A program made the position numbers and the translations under genes. A stretch of 40,144 nt of DNA from Waddliaceae bacterium (GTDB lineage: Bacteria > Chlamydiota > Chlamydiia > Chlamydiales > GCA-2709385), in NCBI GenBank assembly GCA_002709385.1, contig PAQS01000017.1, positions 1-40,144 of the forward strand, in the 5' to 3' direction. Under the pieces are notes generated by a model. That model ran no database searches, had not been told where the DNA came from, and saw only the letters and a program-made list of their open reading frames with translations. Positions 25,255 through 33,700 of this stretch are shown in pieces; position 1 is the stretch's first letter; each line of letters starts with the position of its first letter.

Positions 25255-26937
25255 ATGAAAACTAACTCTGTAAAAACTGAAGAAATAAATAAAAATGGCT
25301 TTTATAGTTATTTTGCTCCATCTAAAAATGTTCAATCTTTAAATCTAGCAACTTTAAGTTTTTCTCCTAAAGAGCCCAAAAAAAATCTATCAGAAATTAA
25401 ACTTACTGCTTCCTCTTCTTATTTTACAAAACTTACTGATGATGCTGGAAAAAAAATCATCAGTAACACTTCAGCTTTTACAGATCCTAATCTTCCTCTT
25501 GAAAATGGAGAGCTTCCTCTTCATTTTGCTATTCGAACAAATAATCAAGAGCGCGTGATTGAGCTCATCGAACAGGGCGCTGATGTAGTCAAAAAAGATT
25601 TCCAAGGTCTTACAGCCATTGACCATGCTGTTTTGATGAATCGAGTAGATTTACTTCCCATACTTATGAAGGATAAGATCCAATGTAGTCTGGATCAACT
25701 TGAATCTGAAATGCCTAAAAATCCTGAATCTTTATGCAGAGATTTACTTTCAATATCTCGATCTCTTCTTAATAAAGACACCAGATCATTTCAAAAATTA
25801 TCATTATTACAAAAAAGTATTGTATTAGGCCAAGAAGAAGCCACTTTGAATTTACTTTCTTCAGAAACAATGGCCGATCTAAAAAATATAAAAGATCCCC
25901 AAGGAAGAAATTTACTTCACTTCGCTGCTATGGGACCATCTAAGAGAATCGTAGAAGAGTTAATACAGCGTGGTTTTTCTCCAGATACTACTGATAACTT
26001 AGGGCGAACAGCTCTTCACTATGCTGCTGTTCAAGATAATTCAGCATTACTAACAACACTTTTGCAACACCCTAAAACAGATGTATGGGCTAAAGATTTC
26101 AAAGGCGCTTCACCTTTAGCTCTTATGGCTGCTTATGCGAAGATTCGTGATCCTTTAAACATTACAAAATCACAAGCCATCATTTTTCTTGGTATCCTCA
26201 GTGATTTAGGGGTAACAGGGATATACAGCTTAGGTTTAATTAGCACAGAAACTGCTGTAATTATGGGATTCAGTTCTCAAATTTTGAAAGCATGTGGTTC
26301 TCTCACTACGATATATCATGAAATGGATAAACCGTGGAAGACAATGCTTTTTTGGACTGGGCTTTTATTAGCAGAGAGCACTCCTGTTCTATCCATGCCT
26401 TACCACTGTTTTATGTCTTATCATTTGCTGCGTGGAACCGTTACAGGTCTACAAAGTGTGTGGAATAATGCTTCGTATCGTCCTTGGCAAGGAACAAAAA
26501 AAGGTATCGTTTACAGTACAAACTTCGTATTCGGTGCAATGAGCACTTATCAAACACTAAAAAAAGATGTCAATGACGTATACAATTGGTTTACTGGACA
26601 GCATCAATATACAGGGAATAATGGTTATAAGCCCCCTCTACAACAACCACGTATTCCCCGTCCAAGTGTTGAAGAGCTTAGAACAATGACTGATGCAGAG
26701 CGCTTAATGCACGAGGGCCTTAACCCAAGGAATGTTGGAGATGCTTTGCATATGCTTTCACCAGATCTTACAGAAGAAGGGTTTATACTATCTGGATTTG
26801 ATAAGAAGTACTGGAGCAAGCCGTTTCGTAAATTAAATCTTCAGTATCACTCAGATAAGTGTAAAACAGACGAATGTGCAGAAATTATCACTCGTTTATC
26901 AAGTCTTGGTGACACTTTAAAAAACGTTGGTAAATAA
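25255..26937 (+). CDS. Ankyrin-repeat protein with membrane segments and a degenerate J-like C-terminus
   Basis: A 560-residue protein with a Ser/Lys-rich N-terminus and no Sec signal. Two sets of ankyrin repeats follow: NGELPLHFAIRTNN (about 83) with GLTAIDHAVLMN, and GRNLLHFAAM (about 218) with GRTALHYAAVQDN (about 249). Two long hydrophobic regions lie at about 300-345 and 360-395, then a Pro-rich linker. The C-terminal 70 residues include FRKLNLQYHSDK (about 523-534), which looks like helix II and the loop of a J domain with HSD in place of HPD. Ankyrin proteins in chlamydiae are often secreted effectors, so that role is an inference here. I used the ATG with GAGAG upstream, not the GTG 12 bases earlier. 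Confidence 0.75.
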   Translation: MKTNSVKTEEINKNGFYSYFAPSKNVQSLNLATLSFSPKEPKKNLSEIKLTASSSYFTKLTDDAGKKIISNTSAFTDPNLPLENGELPLHFAIRTNNQERVIELIEQGADVVKKDFQGLTAIDHAVLMNRVDLLPILMKDKIQCSLDQLESEMPKNPESLCRDLLSISRSLLNKDTRSFQKLSLLQKSIVLGQEEATLNLLSSETMADLKNIKDPQGRNLLHFAAMGPSKRIVEELIQRGFSPDTTDNLGRTALHYAAVQDNSALLTTLLQHPKTDVWAKDFKGASPLALMAAYAKIRDPLNITKSQAIIFLGILSDLGVTGIYSLGLISTETAVIMGFSSQILKACGSLTTIYHEMDKPWKTMLFWTGLLLAESTPVLSMPYHCFMSYHLLRGTVTGLQSVWNNASYRPWQGTKKGIVYSTNFVFGAMSTYQTLKKDVNDVYNWFTGQHQYTGNNGYKPPLQQPRIPRPSVEELRTMTDAERLMHEGLNPRNVGDALHMLSPDLTEEGFILSGFDKKYWSKPFRKLNLQYHSDKCKTDECAEIITRLSSLGDTLKNVGK

Positions 26938-26942
26938 AAAAT

Positions 26943-26978
26943 AAGCAGAACAGTGAGAATTTTTCCACTGTTCTGCTT
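26943..26978. terminator. Strong bidirectional terminator hairpin
   Basis: AAGCAGAACAGTG (26943-26955) pairs perfectly with CACTGTTCTGCTT (26966-26978) across a 10-base loop, between the convergent ankyrin gene and the His/Arg/Tyr-rich gene. The T-rich stretch after the stem on either strand is modest. Confidence 0.7.
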
Positions 26979-27019
26979 CATCTTTTGCAGAGCGTTCTTC
27001 TTCTATCTCTGATGATAAC

Positions 27020-27604
27020 CTAATCTATACGTACCGCATCATAAGTCTTTCCATCTATCACTAATCGATAGTCTACCTTTGAATTGCGGTGGATCGGTCC
27101 ACCAAAATGTAATCCTATCGGACCATCACGAAAACCTATAGAAAGATAAGAGTCCACTTCACGAGCTCGATAATAAACACGAACTAAATCCCCACGTCTT
27201 ACACGTGGACGATCTTTAGATATGCGAAATACCATCCCGTTTTCAAGCTCGACAACCTGATGATTGCGTCCGCTACGATCCACATCTTCCACTTCAGATC
27301 TAAGATGATAATGATAAGCATTTCGATCTGCTACTTCACGATGATAGCGATAACGATATGGCTCACTATAATAGTAATGTCTCTGATAAACTCGAGATTG
27401 ATTCCTGTAACGGTGTTGCACACGACCTTGACGATGATACACACGATCTTGGCGATGATGCCTCACATTTCCCTTAACATGACGATCTCTCGAATGACTA
27501 CTAACACGAATATCTACATCTGACACAAACTGCTCGGCTTTTATTGATAACGGAGCAAGAATCATTGTTAATGCTAAAACTAAACTTTCTAACCTAATTC
27601 CCAT
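27020..27604 (-). CDS. Secreted His/Arg/Tyr-rich protein, unknown
   Basis: A 194-residue protein with a clear Sec signal peptide (M-G-I-R, then a run of Leu/Ala/Ile, then S-I-K-A|E-Q, cleavage near residue 23-24). Mature residues about 35-105 are extremely rich in His, Arg and Tyr, with repeats of the R-x-Y-H-R-Q-x-R-V kind. The last 85 residues look like a small beta-rich domain ending D-Y-R-L-V-I-D-G-K-T-Y-D-A-V-R. The basic, histidine-rich segment could bind metal, heparan-like sugars or nucleic acid. No family is recognised. GAGGTG stands seven bases before the ATG at 27604; an in-frame TTG 12 bases upstream is less likely. Confidence 0.7.
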   Translation of the reverse strand: MGIRLESLVLALTMILAPLSIKAEQFVSDVDIRVSSHSRDRHVKGNVRHHRQDRVYHRQGRVQHRYRNQSRVYQRHYYYSEPYRYRYHREVADRNAYHYHLRSEVEDVDRSGRNHQVVELENGMVFRISKDRPRVRRGDLVRVYYRAREVDSYLSIGFRDGPIGLHFGGPIHRNSKVDYRLVIDGKTYDAVRID

Positions 27605-27789
27605 TTCCCACCTCAATTAGTTTTATTAATTACCTACTAAATTATAACACAAATAATTAATATTAAATATTTTAAGTTTTTGTAAATAAAGACTCCTAAA
27701 AACTGCTTATGATTTGTAATCGAAGCTAGACAGTAAGAGAAAATCTAACTATGATTGCGTAGCAAAACCCCTAGCCCCAGTTTTTTCGG

Positions 27790-28785
27790 ATGTATATTCA
27801 AGCTGCCTACGATTTTCTTCGCCATTTACGAGTTGTTCAAAATGCCTCAGAGCATACCATACGCAATTATGCCATCGATTTAAACAGTTTGAAAAACTAT
27901 ATAGAGCTTGGTTTATTAGAAAGACATAAACCTGATGAACTTCCCGAAAAAATTTATTACAATCGATCATACGAAGATCGCAAAGAGCATGAAAAAGACG
28001 AACTTATTGCTCTGAAGAGGGTCAATCGTCGTACAATACGTGGCTTACTTGCTCATTTAAATGATCAAAAAGTCAATAAGCGAACGATGGTGCGTCGTCT
28101 ATCTTCTCTACGCACATTTTTTAAGTTTTGTATAAAACAAGGGTGGTTAGAAACAAGCCCTGCAGAAGATATTGAAAGTCCGAAGCTAGAAAAGCGTATT
28201 CCCCACTCCATGACTTACGCTGAACTTCAAACTCTATTTGACCAACCAGATACAAGCAGCTATCTAGGCTATCGTGATCGAGCAATTATGGAGCTATTTT
28301 ATAGCTCTGGATTACGTGTAAGTGAGCTTGCTGCTTTAAGCCGTGAAGATTTCGACCCCGAACAGCTTCTGATGAAATTACGCGGAAAAGGAAAAAAAGA
28401 GCGTATTGTACCCATTACTAAAAATGCAGCAGATTGGATTCAATCTTATCTCAACCACGCAGAGCGACATCTTGATACGGACGAACATTTAGCTGAGTGT
28501 GATGCTCGAGCAATTTTTTTAAATAAATTTGGAACTCGTCTTACTACTCGATCGATAGATCGAAAATTTGATAAATATCTTGTTTCCAGTGGTCTTGCTC
28601 ATAAAGTTACCCCTCACACCATTCGCCATACTATCGCTACTCATTGGCTTGAAAATGGGATGGATTTAAAGACTATTCAAGTTTTATTGGGTCATTCATG
28701 TTTAGCTACAACAACTCTTTATACACAGCTAAGTAAATCTCATAAAAAAGAAGCTTATGATCAAGCTCATCCTAGAGCTTTATAA
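27790..28785 (+). CDS. xerC: Tyrosine recombinase XerC
   Basis: Site-specific recombinase that resolves chromosome dimers at dif together with XerD, switched on by FtsK (also in this window). The 331-residue protein has an N-terminal SAM-like core-binding domain with a charged insertion (about residues 50-75, rich in Glu, Lys and Arg) and a catalytic domain. The catalytic residues Arg176 (SSGLRVSEL), a Lys in GKGKKER, His276 and Arg279 (HTIRH), His302 (LLGHS) and nucleophile Tyr311 are all present. The slightly long N-terminal domain is as I recall for chlamydial XerC. The ABC-F gene follows on the same strand after about 90 bases. No recombination site was recognised in the window. Confidence 0.93.
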   Translation: MYIQAAYDFLRHLRVVQNASEHTIRNYAIDLNSLKNYIELGLLERHKPDELPEKIYYNRSYEDRKEHEKDELIALKRVNRRTIRGLLAHLNDQKVNKRTMVRRLSSLRTFFKFCIKQGWLETSPAEDIESPKLEKRIPHSMTYAELQTLFDQPDTSSYLGYRDRAIMELFYSSGLRVSELAALSREDFDPEQLLMKLRGKGKKERIVPITKNAADWIQSYLNHAERHLDTDEHLAECDARAIFLNKFGTRLTTRSIDRKFDKYLVSSGLAHKVTPHTIRHTIATHWLENGMDLKTIQVLLGHSCLATTTLYTQLSKSHKKEAYDQAHPRAL

Positions 28786-28876
28786 TAAAGATTTAAACTT
28801 GTTTTTTGATCAAATTATTGTTAAGCTTGTTTCCAAAAAAAAGAAACATCTAACACTTAGTAGAGATAATTAATTT

Positions 28877-30469
28877 ATGATCACTCTTGATAAGATAAGC
28901 AAAAATTTTGGTTCCCGCGTATTATTTGAAGACGTTTCCGTAACTTTTAATACAGGTAAACGTTATGGCTTGACGGGTCCAAATGGATCAGGAAAATCGA
29001 CTTTGCTTCGTATTATCATGGGTGTTGAAGAAGCAAGTACGGGTTCTGTTACTCTACCGGATCGTGTAGGGATTTTGAAGCAGGATATTGAATCTTATCG
29101 TGATTACACGGTACGTGATGTTGTGATTATGGGAAGTCCAAAACTTTGGGCAGCTTTAGAAGAACAAGACCATCTTTACACTGTGGAAATGACTGATGAA
29201 GTAGGAATGCGCCTAGGTGAATTACAAGATGTCATTTCTGAAGAAGATGGTTATACAGCCGACTCCGATGCAGAAATGCTTTTAGAGGGTATGGGAATCC
29301 AGGAAGAGTGGTTTGACCTTAAGATGCACCAGATTCCTACTGACCGACAATTCCGTGTTTTGCTTTGTCAGGCTCTTTTTGGTCACCCTGAAGCTTTATT
29401 ACTCGATGAACCTACTAACCACTTGGACCTAGAATCTATCGGATGGTTAGAATCTTTCTTGAAGAACTACAATGGAACGTTGATTGTAGTCAGTCACGAC
29501 CGTCACTTCTTAAACGCAATCACAACAGATATTACCGATATCGACTACGATACAATTATTGCATATCCAGGAAATTACGATTCTATGGTAGCTGCTAAGA
29601 GTTCTGTGCGTGAAAGAGAGGAGCACGATGCGCGATCTAAAGAAAAGAAAATTTCCCAGCTTCGCGAATTCGTTCAGCGCTTCAGTGCAGGTTCTCGTGC
29701 TAGCCAGGTACAATCTCGTCTCCGTGAAATTGACCGTTTAAAGCCACAAGATTTAAAAAAATCAAATATTCAACGTCCTTATATTCGTTTCATTCCTACC
29801 GAAAAACAGCCTGGTAAAGTTGTTTTACAACTAGAAGACTTAGGTAAGTCATACGACGATAATTCTGTATTTGAGCATTTTACACTTGATATTCTCCGCG
29901 GAGAAAAAATTGGCGTAATCGGAAATAATGGACGAGGAAAGACAACTTTACTCAAACTACTTGCTCAAGCACTTGAGCCTGATGCCGGTAAAGCAGGTCT
30001 TGGACATGAAGTACAGGTTGCTTACTTTCCTCAAAACCATAAAGAAATTGTGGAAAAAAGCGGTGAACACGACTGCTTTGAGTGGTTAAGAGAACGTCGT
30101 CAGGGCCTTTATGACCAAGATCTACGTAGTGCTTTAGGAAAACTCTTATTTGGTGGTGATGATGCTTTTAAAAAAGTAGCCACCCTTTCTGGTGGTGAAA
30201 CTGCTCGTCTTATTATTGCTGGTATGATGCTTCAAGAACATAACGTCCTTATTCTTGACGAACCTAATAACCACTTAGACCTTGAAGCCGTCTCAGCTTT
30301 AGCTTGGGGACTTGAAGAATACAAAGGTACAGTCATTGTAGCGAGTCATGACCGTGATCTTATCTCTAAAGTAGCCACAAAATTGATTGCATTTGAAGAA
30401 GATGGCATTCATATCTTTGAAGGTGGTTTAGATACTTACCTAAAAAATAAAGCTGAACAAACAGCCTAA
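28877..30469 (+). CDS. ABC-F family ATPase, YbiT-like
   Basis: Soluble protein with two ABC ATPase domains and no membrane part. ABC-F proteins bind the ribosomal E site and regulate or rescue translation. The 530 residues equal the length of E. coli YbiT. Domain 1 has Walker A GPNGSGKST (about 34-42) and LLLDEPTNHLDLE. Its LSGGQ signature is replaced by a degenerate TDRQFRVLL, as in YbiT. The inter-domain linker (about 250-290) is charged and helical. Domain 2 has GNNGRGKTT, LSGGE and ILDEPNNHLDLE. It corresponds to the gene next to xerC in Chlamydia as I recall. A strong hairpin terminator follows. Confidence 0.9.
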   Translation: MITLDKISKNFGSRVLFEDVSVTFNTGKRYGLTGPNGSGKSTLLRIIMGVEEASTGSVTLPDRVGILKQDIESYRDYTVRDVVIMGSPKLWAALEEQDHLYTVEMTDEVGMRLGELQDVISEEDGYTADSDAEMLLEGMGIQEEWFDLKMHQIPTDRQFRVLLCQALFGHPEALLLDEPTNHLDLESIGWLESFLKNYNGTLIVVSHDRHFLNAITTDITDIDYDTIIAYPGNYDSMVAAKSSVREREEHDARSKEKKISQLREFVQRFSAGSRASQVQSRLREIDRLKPQDLKKSNIQRPYIRFIPTEKQPGKVVLQLEDLGKSYDDNSVFEHFTLDILRGEKIGVIGNNGRGKTTLLKLLAQALEPDAGKAGLGHEVQVAYFPQNHKEIVEKSGEHDCFEWLRERRQGLYDQDLRSALGKLLFGGDDAFKKVATLSGGETARLIIAGMMLQEHNVLILDEPNNHLDLEAVSALAWGLEEYKGTVIVASHDRDLISKVATKLIAFEEDGIHIFEGGLDTYLKNKAEQTA

Positions 30470-30510
30470 ACTCTTATTAGCTCATTGCTTGAGGTTAAGA
30501 TTAGCTTTTT

Positions 30511-30552
30511 CATACTCTCTAAACATACTATGTTAGAGAGTATGTGATTTTT
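30511..30552 (+). terminator. Terminator after the ABC-F gene
   Basis: CATACTCTCTAA (30511-30522) pairs with TTAGAGAGTATG (30533-30544), with further partial pairing of ACATA and TATGT inside and a GATTTTTT tail. It lies 41 bases after the ABC-F stop. Confidence 0.8.
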
Positions 30553-30582
30553 TAAGCTCCAATGGCTAATTAGGAGCTTAAA
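30551..30582. repeat. Second hairpin, perfect 10-bp inverted repeat
   Basis: TTTAAGCTCC (30551-30560) and GGAGCTTAAA (30573-30582) are exact reverse complements with a 12-base loop, overlapping the tail of the preceding terminator. It could be a second terminator or, because it is symmetrical, an operator for the giant gene at 30757. The rest of 30583-30756 is AT-rich and shows no gene. Confidence 0.55.
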
Positions 30583-30756
30583 ACTCCTGCATCTAGTATT
30601 CAAATGCTCCTCTAAACATTTCTCTTAATTAAATATTAATAATCTTCTTTCTTCCTTTATTATTTCTCATTCACTTTAACTTAAAATTATTTTTACACAA
30701 CATATTGTCATATAGGATAATAGTTCATATCTAATGTGATTGATTATTTGGTAATA

Positions 30757-33700
30757 ATGGTTTCTTCAATTCAAACTTTCATTTCTGAAAAACTAAGAAG
30801 AGAAAAAAATCCGGAAGAAGAGTTGTACGGATTGGAAGATCTTTCTCTTAGACACCTTCATGTTTTATCTAAAAAATACGAAGGAGACCATAAGATTATC
30901 ACAGAAAACACTCTAAATGTTCTCGAGTATATTCAAAAACAATCCTCAAAAGAAAAAGACCTTTACAAAGGGACTAGTGTAACTCCCATCCCTACAAATA
31001 AGAAAAATCAACTGAGTTCTAGAACAGGAAACTTCATTACGAAAAAGACACAACAAATTAACGAATTTTTAAGTACATACTTACTTCCAAATAAAGCTCG
31101 TGAAGTTAACGATTTTTTAAAATCATACGAAGGTATATATAAAGATATTTCAACAGAACTTGTAAATACACTAACACAAAACAATAAAAAATTTCACCTA
31201 TATAGAGATAAAGCAAGCATCACCTCTAAAAGACTAAAAAAACTACAGATTCGAATAAAAAAACTGGCATCTTCCAATGCACAAGAAATTAGTAAAAAAA
31301 GAATACAAATAGAAATAGAGAAACAAAAAATACGATTTATAGAAAAAATAATTTACCTATCTAATTCTTGGGAAGAAAAAGTAAAAAAAGAATCAATTAG
31401 CCACATAGATACAGTCAAAGATACTATCTATGAACATGTAAAAAACACACCAGAAGATAAGTGTGATCAATCTTTTCTTAATGAAATATTCGGTTCTGAT
31501 TTTAATATTTTTCTTAACTCTTTTGGATTAGAAAGCATAAATAACACAACAACATGGAAAGAGCTAAGAGATAGTTTAGACTATACAAAATATAATATAG
31601 ACAGCGATATTAACGAACGAAATTTTTTTATTGAAAACCAACTAAACTCCTATGAAAATTTAAAAAATGAAAAACTTAATCTATCATGGAAAAATTGGAA
31701 AAATGAAAAATTACTTAACGAAAAAAATATACTAGAAAATAACTGCAGTAATTATGAAAAAGAGATACAGAAATTACATAATAAAAAAAATAGTACTCTT
31801 CTTGAAATACAAGAATGTCAAATTGAACTATTACGAACCGAAGAAAAATATTTAAAACAAGAAAGAAAAGCAAGTGAAAGAATAGCAAAACAATTATGTC
31901 GATTAGAATATCAACTTCAAAAATCTCAGGATGACCCTAACCTAAAAATCTCATCAGAAGTAAAAGATCTTCGATTACAAATAGATATAACTTTTGAGTC
32001 TATTCTTAAACAAATCGAAAGCAATGATGCTTCATTACAAGTAACAAGCCAAATCATTGCCACAAAAAAAGGCATGCGTTTACTTCTTCCTCAGAGGACA
32101 CACGGAAATCTTCCAAATCTTGATCCACAATTCGCTCTCAAGCGAGATATAGATCAAGAAAGACAATTGTATACTCACCCAGAAAGTACTTTTACGAAAC
32201 AACTAAAAAAGCATGCAGAAGCTCTTCGAATCAACTTTAAAGAACATGAAGATCTCTATAAAAAACACTGCGAAACAAGCCTTAGAAAAGAAATTGAATT
32301 AGAGAGAATCTATAAAGAAAAAAAAGAAACTACAGAAAAAAGCTTAAGTTCTTGGTTAAAGAAAAAAACAGAAAATCCTCTTCCCGATTATAAAACCTAT
32401 ACAGAAAGACTAAAAATTTCAAGCAAGAAACTTTCTAAAAACGCCTTCCCACCAGAACTCCCTAGTACATTTTCTGAAATGTCTCTAGGAGCAAAAAGAA
32501 AATCTTTGATCACTTTTTATGAAAAAAGCATTTCTCTTATTCATGAACTCATCAATAAATCTTGGATAGAATTTAAAGAAAACATTGCTTTTTCTGTAGA
32601 AGAAATTCTCACTGAACAAAGAAATCATTTTGTTTCTCAATACATCGAAGAATATAAAAATAATATAATGAAAGAAGAAGATGGAACAATAAAAATAAGA
32701 ATAGATGGATTGAAGAGATCAAAAGAAGAAGAGATTCAATATATCCAAAATAATAATAAAAAATACATACATGATATATCTGAAAAAATCATCAAACAAA
32801 AAACAATAAAAAAACTCATAAAAAACAACTTAGAAGAAATCTTGAACTCACATCACTTTTTAAACGATGTAAACACTGAAAAAAAACATATCAACGAATA
32901 TAGAAATAGTATTAATGAAAGAATAAACTCAGCATTACTTCTTATTCAAACAAGAGCTCTTGATCTTCATTTTTCATCTTCATATATAAATATATTAGAT
33001 AAAAAAAATAATGATTTTGAATTTTTCAATAAAATAGAAGAGTCCGTAGACCTATTAATCGAATCTAAAAAAATATTAGAAAAATTAAAAGAAAATAAAA
33101 ATTATCAATCTAACGGATTTGGAGAATCTCTAAAAGAAAGATTAAACACTTTTTCAGAGACTCAAAGAGCCGCTGAAAAAGTAGATAAAAATAACACTTT
33201 ATACCTAAAAGAACAATTAAACCACACATCTAAATTAATAGAAAAATACAAATCAAGACTAAAAAAAACAAAAAAAGAAAAACTTAGAAAAATAAATAAA
33301 TACACAGATGAAATAATAAAAACATCATACGAACAAAAAAACCTACTTCTTGATAAGTTAAATAAAATAGATCTATTTGAAAACAGTAATCAGAAAAAAT
33401 ATTACGAAAACACTATTTATATACTTAGAAAAAATATCGATTATTTTCAAAAAAATCTAGAACAAGAACTTAAAGACTATATGTATCAAAATGATAGTAA
33501 CAACAAATCATTACTGGAAGAAGTGGAAATAAAAAAGCAAAACAACAAAAAATTAATAAAAGAAGCAATTCGAACACTTCCAGACGAACAAAAAAACACA
33601 ATAAATAATTTAGTTGACTCTTTTTTTACAGAAATCAATACAGACATAAAAGAAAAATCAAATAAATTAGGTAAAAAAAATATTCTCATTAAAGAATTAG

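Noticed and set aside
27260-27523. Plus-strand frame opposite the His/Arg/Tyr-rich gene
   Set aside because: The Ile/Met/Thr-rich product is the antisense reading of CAT/CGA/TAT-type codons. The minus-strand product has a signal peptide and a Shine-Dalgarno.
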